The position numbers and the translations under genes were made by a program. DNA of 64,000 bases from Desulfatitalea tepidiphila (lineage in GTDB: Bacteria > Desulfobacterota > Desulfobacteria > Desulfobacterales > Desulfosarcinaceae). Of the stretch, positions 27,299 through 37,063 are shown one piece after another; the stretch's first letter is position 1; each line of letters opens with the position of its first letter. The notes beneath the pieces were generated by a model that did not search any database, was not told the DNA's origin, and was given only the letters and a program-made list of their open reading frames with translations. The stretch is taken from positions 992,001-1,056,000 of the forward strand of contig NZ_BCAG01000003.1 in NCBI RefSeq assembly GCF_001293685.1, given 5' to 3'.

Positions 27299-28581
27299 TG
27301 ATGGGAAAGCTCGTCAATTTCTGCGCCGGGGCTGATAAGAATAAACGCCCCGTACAAGCCAACAACTATTTACTGAATGCAGCGGAGTACGGTTCCAGCG
27401 GCCGCCGAATCGAAAAGGCAAAGTCTCTTGTACAGGCTGCCCAACCCCAATGTTTCATGCTTGATTCAGGGGGCTACCCGTTACTCAATGCCGAACAAAA
27501 AGGATGGAAGATCACCCATGATCAAGACCGGCCACTGATCTATCGAAAAGGGGAGATCAACCTCACCCCCAAGCACGTCATGGAGTGCGCGTCCATATTA
27601 AAACCAGATATCGTGTTCGCTCTCGACTTTCCTGTAGGCAAGTTCAAAACGGACGATGAGCGAGGCCGAGAGTTTAGCAGAAAGCTTCCGGTCAACGACC
27701 AGTGGGCGCACGAGTCGGCCGAGTGGCACAGAAGGTTATGTCCGGAAGCAAAGCTGTTTCAACCCGTGCAAGCCTACCGTATCAATCACCTCGATACCTT
27801 TTTTAAGCGCGCAACAAACGTTCGATTTGATGGCGTCGCTATGCCGGTCAGGAAAGCGAAGCTTCATGAAATCGCCCTGTTCATGACCAGTTTCTTTCAG
27901 CGCGGCTTCAACCAGGTGCACCTGCTGGGAACGGCAAGCTTTTTACAGATCGCTATGTTCGCTTTTTTTGCGGGCAGCCTGTTCGATTGGGTGTCGTTAG
28001 ACGCCACAAGCTGGAACTCGGCTGCAATTCGTGGCGGCTTCCTGAGCCAAAAAAACCTTTCGCGCATAGACCTGCGACCGAACAGGAAGCTCGATCCTGG
28101 TGTTTACAACGACTGTCCTTGCCCATTTTGTTCAGGTCAAAGCTTTACTGAAATCCAGGGTATGCCCAAAAAGCAAAAGTTCGAGTTGCTCCGCCAGCAC
28201 AATTGGTGGGCCATTGACAGGGTTGTCACCGACCTTGAAAAGAACAGCTCCAATTTGCAGCAGCTCGAAAGGTTTCTGAAGAATCGGAACGCCAACTCCG
28301 TCGAAATCGACAATCTGATCAACACGCTCGCTTTGGTCGATTGCCTAAAAAACGACGATATCGAGGTGCTTGCGACTATACTGGGCCCCATTTCAAAAAG
28401 ATGGAAATCAACTGAACGTTCACGGAACCCAACCAACCCAATTTTGGCCCCCCGGAAGCAAACTAAATTGTCCCCGGATGAAAACCAGACTTGTTCGTCT
28501 GGGCACTTTTCTTCCGATCCTTGGTCGGAATTAGAACAAAATAAAAAAATAAAACAGGAGGATAAGCAACATGTCGAATGA
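27298..28581 (+). CDS. Queuine/deazaguanine transglycosylase-like protein (TGT/DpdA-like)
   Basis: 427 aa. TGT-family landmarks in order: LDSGGY near residue 54 (family DSGGF catalytic Asp), DIVFALDFP near 103 (base-recognition Asp segment), HLLGTASFLQIAMFAFFAGSLFDWVSLD around 205-232 (nucleophile region), and CPCPFC near 273 (CxCxxC zinc site). TGT swaps guanine for preQ1 or queuine in tRNA; DpdA homologues on phages and islands put 7-deazaguanines into DNA. The mobile-element setting favours a DpdA-type role, but no preQ0 genes are in the window. The Ser/Lys-rich C-terminal tail of about 60 aa is extra. Confidence 0.75.
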   Translation: MMGKLVNFCAGADKNKRPVQANNYLLNAAEYGSSGRRIEKAKSLVQAAQPQCFMLDSGGYPLLNAEQKGWKITHDQDRPLIYRKGEINLTPKHVMECASILKPDIVFALDFPVGKFKTDDERGREFSRKLPVNDQWAHESAEWHRRLCPEAKLFQPVQAYRINHLDTFFKRATNVRFDGVAMPVRKAKLHEIALFMTSFFQRGFNQVHLLGTASFLQIAMFAFFAGSLFDWVSLDATSWNSAAIRGGFLSQKNLSRIDLRPNRKLDPGVYNDCPCPFCSGQSFTEIQGMPKKQKFELLRQHNWWAIDRVVTDLEKNSSNLQQLERFLKNRNANSVEIDNLINTLALVDCLKNDDIEVLATILGPISKRWKSTERSRNPTNPILAPRKQTKLSPDENQTCSSGHFSSDPWSELEQNKKIKQEDKQHVE

Positions 28582-28771
28582 AGAAAAAGTCTCATTAACC
28601 ATCAGCATCACTAAAGAGTATCGCGACCGGCTGCGCACCATGGCCGCCGAGCAGAATCTGAAAGACCCGGATCTGCTCACCTCGGCATCGACCATCGCCC
28701 GGCAGATCATCTGCGATTACCTGGATCGGGTCGCAGAAAATACCCCAAAGGAGGACCAGAAAAATGGATAA
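28571..28771 (+). CDS. Small Arc-like (ribbon-helix-helix) protein 1
   Basis: 66 aa. The start MSNEEKVSLTISITKEYRDR followed by LRTMAAEQNL resembles a short ribbon-helix-helix fold. GGAGG lies 9 nt upstream, and the gene overlaps the end of the transglycosylase-like gene by 11 bp. It has a similar neighbour at 28764. Possibly a regulator of this operon. Confidence 0.6.
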   Translation: MSNEEKVSLTISITKEYRDRLRTMAAEQNLKDPDLLTSASTIARQIICDYLDRVAENTPKEDQKNG

Positions 28772-29024
28772 CGACCAAAGATATTTCATCATGATCTCGA
28801 TACCGATGCCCTGCGCATACGCGTTGAGCAAACAGGTCAGGGATCACAACCAGAGGCAACCGAACCAAAACGTATCGATCGAAAAGCTCGCTGAAGAGGC
28901 GGTTTGCGATTACGTGGATCGGATCGAACAGATGGAGGCAGCGCTACAACCGGCCGGCGCAAAGTCTCCATCGGAGCCCGAAAAAAACCCTCCGACGGCT
29001 TGTAAAGCCGAAGTGGGAAAGTAA
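28764..29024 (+). CDS. Small Arc-like (ribbon-helix-helix) protein 2
   Basis: 86 aa. It overlaps gene 1 by 8 bp, with AAAGGAGG upstream. It shares the layout of its neighbour (beta-like ISIPMPCAYAL, helix, then a conserved-looking AVCDYVDRIEQ comparable to IICDYLDRVAE), which suggests an old tandem duplication. The tail is Pro/Glu-rich. Function unknown. Confidence 0.6.
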   Translation: MDNDQRYFIMISIPMPCAYALSKQVRDHNQRQPNQNVSIEKLAEEAVCDYVDRIEQMEAALQPAGAKSPSEPEKNPPTACKAEVGK

Positions 29025-29044
29025 CATCGGTTGAGGAACCATTC

Positions 29045-31876
29045 ATGTCCTACTACGGTGAACTCAAATCGAAGAACGATATTATGAACATTGCCACGGC
29101 CCACGGATTTGCCGGAACCAAAGCGGGCAAGGCATGGCAAGGGGAGTGCCCCAAGCACCCCAGCGCAAGCGGTAAATGCCTGGTCATCTGGCCGGGCATC
29201 CAGGGATTTAAATGCTATCATTGCGGGGAAAGCGGCGATGTCATCGATCTGGTCATCTTATATAAAGGATGCGACCACATCACGGCCGTCAACTATCTGG
29301 CCGACCGGGTCGGTATGCCTCACTTGTCTGGGAATACCCAGCTGTCGCCCGAAGAGCAGGCCCGCATTCAAGCAGAAGCCCAAGAGGAATCGCTGGTCTA
29401 TGACATGCTGACCGAGGCGGCCGACTGGTATCATCGGCAGCTGCGGAACCATCAAAGCATCGTTGATCATCTGTTAAATCATTACGGCTTTTCCAAGGAG
29501 ATCATAGATGAGCTGAAAATCGGGTTTGCGCCACCAGGCACCAGTCATCCGAAAATCACCTCGGATCTTGCACATCATCTGGAAAGCATTGCCCGGTTCA
29601 ACGGACAGCTGGCCCTGTCGGGGTTGCTCTCATCCAAGGATCCCCAAGGGCCGTATTTCGACTTCTTCAAGGGTCGGATCGTGTTTCCCTTTTGGAGAAA
29701 CGGCAAGGTGGTCAACATGATCGCCCGGGCCACAGCGATGACCCCTGTCGACCGCTTCGAATGCTATGCCGACAAAGGCGGTAATCTCAAACCCGATGAG
29801 AAGGGCAATCCGGAATACATCAAGTACAAGAAGTTGCGAGTGCACATCTCCCGGTTCATCGGCACCGAAACCTTCATGGGGCTGGACTCCATTCGCGGCG
29901 CACGTGAAGTGGTGATCACCGAGGGGGCGCCCGATTGGGTCAGTGCGGTCGATCATGGTTTTGCGGCCATATCCCCGGTGACTACGAACTTTCGTGAAGA
30001 GGACATGGATAAGCTCGCCCAAGTCACTGCCCGTGCCGATACCATCTACCTCATCAACGACAACGAAGATAATGCGGCGGGACAGAAAGGCGCCCTGAAA
30101 ACTGGAAAATACCTCACTGCTCAAGGCCGGAAGGTTTTCTTGGTCGAGTTGCCCAAGCCAGAGGGTGAATCGAAGATCGATCTGAACGAATACCTTGTGG
30201 ATCACAACGCCGATGACCTGCGCGGTTTGATGGCGTCGGCCAAATCGATCCCCGACGTCCTGATCGATGGTCTGCCGGAAGATTATGTCAAAGCGCAACC
30301 CGTGATGAAAACAGAGCTGTTACCCCTTCTTCTTGGAATGGATGACGGCATTCGGGAACACTATCTGGATCGAATCCGTAAAAAGGTCACCACCTCGAAA
30401 GCGGCCCTCACCGCAGATCTTGATGAGGTCAAACGGATTGCTGATGCCCAGGCAAAGGAGTCGGACCAGCCAGTCATTGATCCGGCCCTTCAAACAGCGG
30501 CAGAGGCCATCGCTAAAGATCCCGCCTTGATTCGCAAACGCATTGATGCCGTCAATCGATCCGGGGTCGTGGGCGAGCGAAACGTCATTGCCATGTATTT
30601 TGCTGCACTCGACTCCCGTCTTTTGCCAGAGGACACGGCCAGCCCCAACGCCCTTGCCATCAAAAATACCGGGCATCACGGTTCGGGCAAATCCTTTACG
30701 ATGAAAAAATGCCTGGAGCTGTCTCCCGAAGAGGCCTATCACCTGATTACCAGCGGCAGCGCCAAGAGTCTTTATTACCTGCCAAAAGGGTTGAAACACA
30801 AATGCCTGATCGTGGCCGAGGCCTTCCAGTTCCAGGCCAACAACGCGGGAGACAGCGAATTTGTATACGTGGTGCGCAGTCTGCTCAGCGAAGGTTGCGT
30901 CTCGTATCAGGTGCCTCAAAAGGATGAAGACGGCAAATTCATTACCGTTGAAAAACGCCTGGACGGGCCGACCAGCTTCATCACCACCACGATCATCGAC
31001 AAGTTAGAGCCCCAGCTCGAAGACCGCCTGTTTACGATCCATCCCGATGAGTCCATGGGACAGACCCGGTCGATCATGACCATGACGGCCAGAATAAAGG
31101 AAGGCAGCTTCGAAGGCATCGACGAACAAGCCATCGATGCATGGAAGCATTTTCACGCCCTGCTCAAACCGGTCGAGGTCGTCATCCCCTATGCCGGCCG
31201 TATATCGGATTATCTTCAGCGGGGAGAAAGATTGCCCATTGCCACACGGCGGGCCTTTAACCGGGTCATGGCCATCATTCAGACAGTGGCCTGCGCCTAT
31301 CAGTTCCAGCGTTCCAAAGATTCCAAGAGCCGTTTGATTGCCGAGATGTGCGATTACTGGATGGCCTTGCAGATCGTCAGAGAGGCCTTTAAAGAGACGC
31401 TCGGGCATCAGGGCAAAGCAGCGATCGAACGGATCAATTTCATCCGGGAAAACGCTCCTGTGCAATACGGCACGTTAACATCGCAATGGGGGGTGTCCAA
31501 GTCTGCCTTGACCGGTTGGGTGCGCGGCAAGTTGTACGACAACATCCTGTCATGGTGTGATGAGGACGGGGTGGAATTTATCGATGATGCGGCGCTGAAA
31601 AAGGCCAAGCATTCGGGCAAGGCCTATCTGAAGATCAACGATGACTTCCAGGTGGACGATGTGACCGGCCTGCCAACACCGTTTGAGTTAACCGCAGATC
31701 CGGATTGGAATGAGGGCGGAAAATTCTACCAGTTGTTCGACCTTGCCTTGGATCGAAGGCCGGCCATTGAAAACGTTACCGTCGATGATGAGGGTGCTGT
31801 TGAAAATACGATGGACGATGCGATCGAGGGGCCCGTAGAAGTATTTAGCTTTGACGATATTGGTATTAGCAATTGA
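29045..31876 (+). CDS. CHC2/TOPRIM primase fused to a P-loop helicase-like domain
   Basis: 943 aa, probably the element's replication primase-helicase. CHC2 zinc finger at about 35-75 (CPKHPSASGKC and CYHCGESGDVIDL); primase core and TOPRIM at about 280-385 (VVITEGAPDWVSAVD, IYLINDNEDN); Walker A GHHGSGKSFTM near 545; then a C-terminal region with a possible HTH (YGTLTSQWGVSKSALTGWV). The combination resembles replication proteins of phages, satellites and ICEs. It lies directly before the repeat module at 32481. Confidence 0.88.
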   Translation: MSYYGELKSKNDIMNIATAHGFAGTKAGKAWQGECPKHPSASGKCLVIWPGIQGFKCYHCGESGDVIDLVILYKGCDHITAVNYLADRVGMPHLSGNTQLSPEEQARIQAEAQEESLVYDMLTEAADWYHRQLRNHQSIVDHLLNHYGFSKEIIDELKIGFAPPGTSHPKITSDLAHHLESIARFNGQLALSGLLSSKDPQGPYFDFFKGRIVFPFWRNGKVVNMIARATAMTPVDRFECYADKGGNLKPDEKGNPEYIKYKKLRVHISRFIGTETFMGLDSIRGAREVVITEGAPDWVSAVDHGFAAISPVTTNFREEDMDKLAQVTARADTIYLINDNEDNAAGQKGALKTGKYLTAQGRKVFLVELPKPEGESKIDLNEYLVDHNADDLRGLMASAKSIPDVLIDGLPEDYVKAQPVMKTELLPLLLGMDDGIREHYLDRIRKKVTTSKAALTADLDEVKRIADAQAKESDQPVIDPALQTAAEAIAKDPALIRKRIDAVNRSGVVGERNVIAMYFAALDSRLLPEDTASPNALAIKNTGHHGSGKSFTMKKCLELSPEEAYHLITSGSAKSLYYLPKGLKHKCLIVAEAFQFQANNAGDSEFVYVVRSLLSEGCVSYQVPQKDEDGKFITVEKRLDGPTSFITTTIIDKLEPQLEDRLFTIHPDESMGQTRSIMTMTARIKEGSFEGIDEQAIDAWKHFHALLKPVEVVIPYAGRISDYLQRGERLPIATRRAFNRVMAIIQTVACAYQFQRSKDSKSRLIAEMCDYWMALQIVREAFKETLGHQGKAAIERINFIRENAPVQYGTLTSQWGVSKSALTGWVRGKLYDNILSWCDEDGVEFIDDAALKKAKHSGKAYLKINDDFQVDDVTGLPTPFELTADPDWNEGGKFYQLFDLALDRRPAIENVTVDDEGAVENTMDDAIEGPVEVFSFDDIGISN

Positions 31877-31952
31877 AATTCTTTATATTTTAAAACAGGG
31901 GAGCGCCATCAAATTGGCCTCCCCAATTCACTTTTAGGAGGGATTAAAGCAA

Positions 31953-32420
31953 ATGGAATGGACAACAGTAAATTTCGGAAAGCACAAGGGGCTAACGATG
32001 CCCCAAATGATTTTCAAAGACGCGGACTGGTTTTTCTATGCGTACGAGAAGGGGTTCTTCAAGGGGGAACATGCCAGACAGGCTTACGAGCTCTACCGGC
32101 GGGCGCGGTCGATTAAGGTGCCGCCAAGAAATGGTCAGACGATGCTGGTCGAGTATGTTATTCACCATGATTTTCGAAAAGGAACCGATAAGTTTGGCAC
32201 CATGAGGCTGATTGCCGATGGGCCGGGACTTGAACGATTAAATGTCTCATCGGTAATCGATTTCTATATCCCAAGATCATATGCTTCGTACGATAAGACC
32301 GGCAACAAGAATTTTGTGGCGGCCCTCAAAGCGATCCTGTTCGGCAACCCATCGAAGCGGATGAAGCGGAAGGCCTGCGAGGACTTTTTCAACGATGATG
32401 ATAATTTTGATTTGCCCTGA
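31953..32420 (+). CDS. Hypothetical protein with DUF3820/ExoX-C-like N-terminus
   Basis: 155 aa. The N-terminal 30 residues (VNFGKHKGLTMPQMIFKDADWFFYA) look like the short domain found at ExoX C-termini and in DUF3820-like proteins. The rest is not recognised. AGGAGG lies about 11 nt before the ATG. It follows the primase gene by 76 bp and probably belongs to the same operon. Confidence 0.65.
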   Translation: MEWTTVNFGKHKGLTMPQMIFKDADWFFYAYEKGFFKGEHARQAYELYRRARSIKVPPRNGQTMLVEYVIHHDFRKGTDKFGTMRLIADGPGLERLNVSSVIDFYIPRSYASYDKTGNKNFVAALKAILFGNPSKRMKRKACEDFFNDDDNFDLP

Positions 32421-32480
32421 TGCGTGGGATGAGGAACCGCTGATGGTGGGTCGGTTTAACCGGTGAGAATCACGCCAGAC

Positions 32481-32810
32481 AGGTGTTTATAGGTGTTTTG
32501 AGGTGTTTAGGTGGGGGGTAAACACCTGCCTGGTGATGAAAAGGCACGAAACATGGCGTTTTTTACATTTAAGGTGGTAGAGGTGTTAAGGTGTTTACCT
32601 ATATTCCAGGAAATTGGGTTTCGGATTTTTTTTGAAGGGGATGTGGCGCCGGAGTGAACTTTTGGCCGTTACCGACTGTTTGGTTCAATCGACAAAACAG
32701 GGTAAACACCTAAACACCTTGGGTCATGGTGCTGTAACCTTTTGATTATCAATGGATTGCAGCCACTCAAGGTGTTTACCATGGTGTTAAACACCCATAA
32801 ACACCTTGGT
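32481..32810. repeat. AGGTGTTTA repeat module, copy 1 (plus extra inverted pairs)
   Basis: Three direct repeats in exact 10-bp phase start at 32481, 32491 and 32501. Then come 8 nt (GTGGGGGG), an inverted copy TAAACACCT (32519-32527), a 53-nt gap, and a tandem AGGTGTTA-AGGTGTTTA (32581-32597). A second block at 32702-32810 has at least six more copies in both orientations. It fills most of a 500-bp gene-free region (32421-32920) downstream of the primase operon and the 155-aa gene. The geometry is shared with copies 2 and 3. Candidate iteron origin or operator array. Confidence 0.85.
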
Positions 32811-32920
32811 TTGCCTGGTTTTGATGGGAAGTCCGGTGGCCGCTGTGAAAAAGCACCCGTTTTCAGATTCCGCGACTTTAAAATTGAACCCCCATCAGGA
32901 AAGTCGGTTTCATCAATAAT

Positions 32921-35900
32921 CTAAACATCCAATCTCGCGATGGGATCATTTAAAAACTTGTCGATTCTCCCCTTAACTTCATCTAAAAGCGGACCAGCTT
33001 CGGCGGATATATGGTCCAAATACCCTCTCCATCTATCAACTTCCTCGACCACTGCAGTAAAATTGCGGGATTTTACAAAAGTACTGATCAATTGAAAAAC
33101 GTCTTTAGCAGGCTTTTTGCCCCCCCATATCAATTCATGCTGACCAGGTTGAATGCCGGTTTCATCCACAGAGTATATTTTGCCAGTTGATTTTTGCAGA
33201 ATCAGATTTCGGCTGGCAGTGTCTCTAATTCCAAAAACCCATCTGAAACAGTAATTGACCATGACTGCAGTCCACATTTCCATATTTTCATCATTAATTT
33301 CGGTGAGATATTTGAAAGGATTGGGCACGATGTCATTCGAATCATAATTGAGCAAGATAAACGGGTGTGGTTCAATTTCAGTTTTCACAATCTCAACATC
33401 AGCTAAATCTGCCTTTCCTATTTCTTCGCATTCAAGAAATATTAAATCAGGGCCATATTCCTTTACTTCACATTGAATGGGATGCAAATATTTGGATTCC
33501 AATTTTCTTTTGACCTCGTTACAGATCACATGATCCAGTGCGCCTTTAGCATTTTTAAACGGCCCTTTCATGAATTTCCGGCTTCCATCCTTGAACTCGA
33601 CAATGAAGGCATAGGGTTTTTTCTGGGAGGTCCTCGATTGTGTGAGAACGGCCTTCGCGTAATCGAACGGTAACTGAATTAAAAATGAGCTTTGACGATT
33701 TTTAACAACCTCGATGATCTTTTTTGGAGTCTCAATCCCCATTTTTTCTGCCTGTAGGTATGCTTGTTCACCCTCTGTTTGCCAACTATTTTCAAATCTC
33801 TCATTTGCCACATATGCGGCCACTTCGAAAAAATGCTTTAACCCACGACCCATTCTTTTCCCTGTCGTGGTATGCCTGTCATAAGCATAATCGGGTATTT
33901 GTTCCTCTATTATCGGAGCTGATAAATGTTGATGAAAGCTGGTTTTATATTCCCCGTGGGTGTAATTGATATCTCGGCACAGCATAACAACACTTCCGAC
34001 TAACATTAACCGCTCACCACTTCTGACATGCTCCTTGACCCACCCTGAGATTAAATCTGAATTTTGACTCTTACTTCGCTCTTCGATCAAACTTATAATT
34101 TCTTTTTCATGCCCCATAAATGTATCAACAACTGTTGCGTAGTACACTGCCTGTCTTTCATCTTTCCTATTCAAGGCATCAACAAAACATTGGAGATACT
34201 CAGACACATTTTTACTAAAAGTTTCATTATGATAGATGTCATATAGAGTGATGAAAGATAGCATGGGGAGCAGTCTGCTTTTACAACTGATAACCTGAGC
34301 AGTCACCACTTGATCTATAATATCGAAGAGTTGCTGATCATTTTTGGCATCTTGCTTTTTGATATTTTTCTGTATTCGCAAGTTTTCAAAAGTATCGTAG
34401 CGCTCGCTTACGTATTCAACCATCGTTGGGTCCGCCAATCCAATATCCTCAGCGGAAATCATAAACAATCGATTCCAGAGCCAACCCGGCATACCTAATT
34501 CCAACATTTGTTTGGCATAATATCGAGCCAGATTAATTTCACATCGCCGAATAGCTTTTTGTACGACACTGACATAGACATAACCATCTTTCCAATTTTT
34601 CTTTTTTTCCCAGGCGTAGCAATAGAGACAACAGTTTTTACAGGTACCTTGACTACCAACATCATAACTCGGAATGCAGCGACACAGAGTCCTTTGCCCC
34701 GCATCGCTCAACCCTTTAATTTTATCGAGAAATGAAAGCAGATCCGCATTGGTGCTGGTACTGCGGATCAGATCATCATCAACGCATTTGTTTTGTATTA
34801 TTCTATAATCTGCGCTTAGTGCCGAAGAGCCTTCAGCACATGTGGCTAACTGGATGCCGTGTTGATTTGCCATTTGGACAATCGCATTGCAGATAAAAAG
34901 CTTGTCTTCCTGGGAAAATTCTTGAGTATTGATTCCAGCCTTTTTTAACTTGGTTTTGGCCTCATACTTTTCAGGATCCAGAAAACTGATCACCAATTTT
35001 TCAGTGTATCCAGCAACGTTTTGCATTATGGCGGCTACTTTATCGACAAGGTCTTGCCTGCTGATTTTATCCGCCAAAATCAACGGATCAAATCGCCAGA
35101 CAACTCTTTGCTTTCCGATTAAACAAGATAGCGAGCGGAATGTTGCGATTCTTTGCGCAAGCGGCGGGATATGAGGCTCGAGTTTGAGTGCATCATAATC
35201 ATTAAGGGTATAATTGAAATAATACTCGATACCCATCCGATCTATTTCATTGAGATGCTGCAGCAATGGTTCAGGGTTTTTAGTCCAGAAGACAATAAAT
35301 CGGGTTTTTTCGAATGAAACCGTATAATCCCTGCCCATGTGTTTAAACGAGACATGCCCCTGGCGTAGGGCGTTCATAAAATCATCGCTGAAATAGTTTG
35401 GGATGTCTGATCTTCTGGTGGCTGAGATTATGTATGGTGCATCGACCTCCGTTTCCCCTCCTTCTGCATCAGTGATTATTGCCTTTTCCCAGGGAATTTT
35501 GACCTTTTCGCCGGCTGTTTTCATTTTTTTCAGAACATCACTCTTCCACTTGATGAGTGCATTGCTCTCAAATGTGCCTTTGATTTTATTGAGGACGGGT
35601 GGCAGTTGATTGTGCTCAATCTTAATGATCTCATTTTTCAAATGTAAATCGGCCCCTTTTTTCATTTCGGTCAGATGATTCATCGTGCCGAGCCAGATAT
35701 TTTCCGTAATAAAGGGCTGGACATCATTGACCAGGGCCTCGATGTTCGGGGTATCGAGCATCGGCTCTATGCTCACTGATGTGCGAAAACCATGGTCAAA
35801 GGCATATTGTAAACTCTCCTTGCGTTCCTGGTAGCGCGGGGCGTTTGGCTCCCAGAATTGAAGGATTCGGTCATCCATGGCACCAATGGTAAATCTGAGC

Positions 35901-36970
35901 AGGATTTTGTCTTTGAAAAACTCGCAAGCGCTGCAGATCCTTTTGATGCAGTCCAACCGTGGTTTCGTGACGATCAACACTTCGTTTCCGGCCCGCAAAA
36001 GCTTTCCCAATACTGTAAGGTAGGCATCGAGATTGGTGGGTGTGATATCGTGTGTGGACGGAAATCCAACCAAACCATCATGCAATTTCCGTGGTTGATC
36101 GACATCATCTTGACGAATACGCATTTGTGGCCATTGGCCGTCTGCAATTTGACGACGCCGGAGAGCAGCAGCTTTCGCATAACAGTAAATGCAGTCGTTT
36201 TCACAACCGGTGCAGATATTGACATTATTCCCGGATTTGGTCCAATCTTGAAACCGACCCTTGCCTTCAATCTGTACGTCTGTCTTTTCCTCGATAACCT
36301 TGCCCAAGCTGTCTAACGTCTTGCTGTGGGCGCGAATCTGAACTTGGCTGTTTTCAACTTTTTTTTGCACTCTATTATAAAGTTGCACAAGCTCTTTGGG
36401 TTCACGTGTTCGAAGATCCGCAATGGGTGGTATGGTCGTCAAATCGATTTCATGAGGCGAATATTGCTCATCGATGTATTTTTTAAAGTCCCGAACCGAC
36501 AAGTTATTTTCAATTGCTGCCTGGGCAAGTTGTTCTTTTTGCTGAAAGGCGGATTGAATCGTTGCATCGAAATCTTCGGCTGCTACCGATTTGAGTTTGG
36601 GGACATGGAGCAGTTGCAACTTGTGACTGTGACCGAGGATTCCAAACGTTTGTAATCCCTGCTGTGCACATATCGCTTCATGAGCTGCCAGGTTCACAGC
36701 ATTGTAAAACCATCCAATCGAAGGAGTCCCATCATCCCCGGCGCTGGGTTGTGCTTTGATTTTTTCAATGAGCGCCTTTAAATTTGGCGGTTGATCTTTG
36801 GTCTTGTTTTTAGCAAGTGCTGCTCGATGGTCGCCCTCATAAAAGGTATCGATGATGTATTGACCGGCCTCAATCATTGCATCGTGGAAATGAGTCCGAA
36901 ATATAGTTTTCAGGTGTTCAAAGGCTTCCGAAACGATGCTTTCATCATCAGTTCTCAATCGATCTAACAT
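32921..36970 (-). CDS. Giant multidomain protein: radical SAM, DUF1848-like, MgsA-C-like and kinase-like regions
   Basis: 1349 aa. Residues about 255-265 carry CENDCIYCYAKA, a radical-SAM CxxxCxxC motif in a spore-photoproduct-lyase-like domain (about 240-450). From about 510 to 790 is a DUF1848-like domain: IISATRRSDIPNYFSDDFM, VFWTKNPEPLLQHL, VVWRFDPLILADK and a Cys cluster CKNCCLYCYAW. Residues about 793-860 (VVQKAIRRCEINLARYYAKQ, then ISAEDIGLADP) resemble the MgsA/RarA C-terminal clamp-loader-like domain. At about 1115-1270 FMKGPFKNAKG, GIRDTASRNL and YSVDETG look like a kinase-type Lys, catalytic loop and metal-binding Asp. AT-rich relative to the cas genes. Function unknown; DNA-base chemistry or repair is a guess. 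Confidence 0.75.
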   Translation of the reverse strand: MLDRLRTDDESIVSEAFEHLKTIFRTHFHDAMIEAGQYIIDTFYEGDHRAALAKNKTKDQPPNLKALIEKIKAQPSAGDDGTPSIGWFYNAVNLAAHEAICAQQGLQTFGILGHSHKLQLLHVPKLKSVAAEDFDATIQSAFQQKEQLAQAAIENNLSVRDFKKYIDEQYSPHEIDLTTIPPIADLRTREPKELVQLYNRVQKKVENSQVQIRAHSKTLDSLGKVIEEKTDVQIEGKGRFQDWTKSGNNVNICTGCENDCIYCYAKAAALRRRQIADGQWPQMRIRQDDVDQPRKLHDGLVGFPSTHDITPTNLDAYLTVLGKLLRAGNEVLIVTKPRLDCIKRICSACEFFKDKILLRFTIGAMDDRILQFWEPNAPRYQERKESLQYAFDHGFRTSVSIEPMLDTPNIEALVNDVQPFITENIWLGTMNHLTEMKKGADLHLKNEIIKIEHNQLPPVLNKIKGTFESNALIKWKSDVLKKMKTAGEKVKIPWEKAIITDAEGGETEVDAPYIISATRRSDIPNYFSDDFMNALRQGHVSFKHMGRDYTVSFEKTRFIVFWTKNPEPLLQHLNEIDRMGIEYYFNYTLNDYDALKLEPHIPPLAQRIATFRSLSCLIGKQRVVWRFDPLILADKISRQDLVDKVAAIMQNVAGYTEKLVISFLDPEKYEAKTKLKKAGINTQEFSQEDKLFICNAIVQMANQHGIQLATCAEGSSALSADYRIIQNKCVDDDLIRSTSTNADLLSFLDKIKGLSDAGQRTLCRCIPSYDVGSQGTCKNCCLYCYAWEKKKNWKDGYVYVSVVQKAIRRCEINLARYYAKQMLELGMPGWLWNRLFMISAEDIGLADPTMVEYVSERYDTFENLRIQKNIKKQDAKNDQQLFDIIDQVVTAQVISCKSRLLPMLSFITLYDIYHNETFSKNVSEYLQCFVDALNRKDERQAVYYATVVDTFMGHEKEIISLIEERSKSQNSDLISGWVKEHVRSGERLMLVGSVVMLCRDINYTHGEYKTSFHQHLSAPIIEEQIPDYAYDRHTTTGKRMGRGLKHFFEVAAYVANERFENSWQTEGEQAYLQAEKMGIETPKKIIEVVKNRQSSFLIQLPFDYAKAVLTQSRTSQKKPYAFIVEFKDGSRKFMKGPFKNAKGALDHVICNEVKRKLESKYLHPIQCEVKEYGPDLIFLECEEIGKADLADVEIVKTEIEPHPFILLNYDSNDIVPNPFKYLTEINDENMEMWTAVMVNYCFRWVFGIRDTASRNLILQKSTGKIYSVDETGIQPGQHELIWGGKKPAKDVFQLISTFVKSRNFTAVVEEVDRWRGYLDHISAEAGPLLDEVKGRIDKFLNDPIARLDV

Positions 36971-37063
36971 TTGATACCCCCTGTCTTAGATGATTTTCAC
37001 TATTCAAAATCATTTGTTTGTGGTTTTGCAAAGATGATACCAGCAGAAATAGTTGATGTATTA

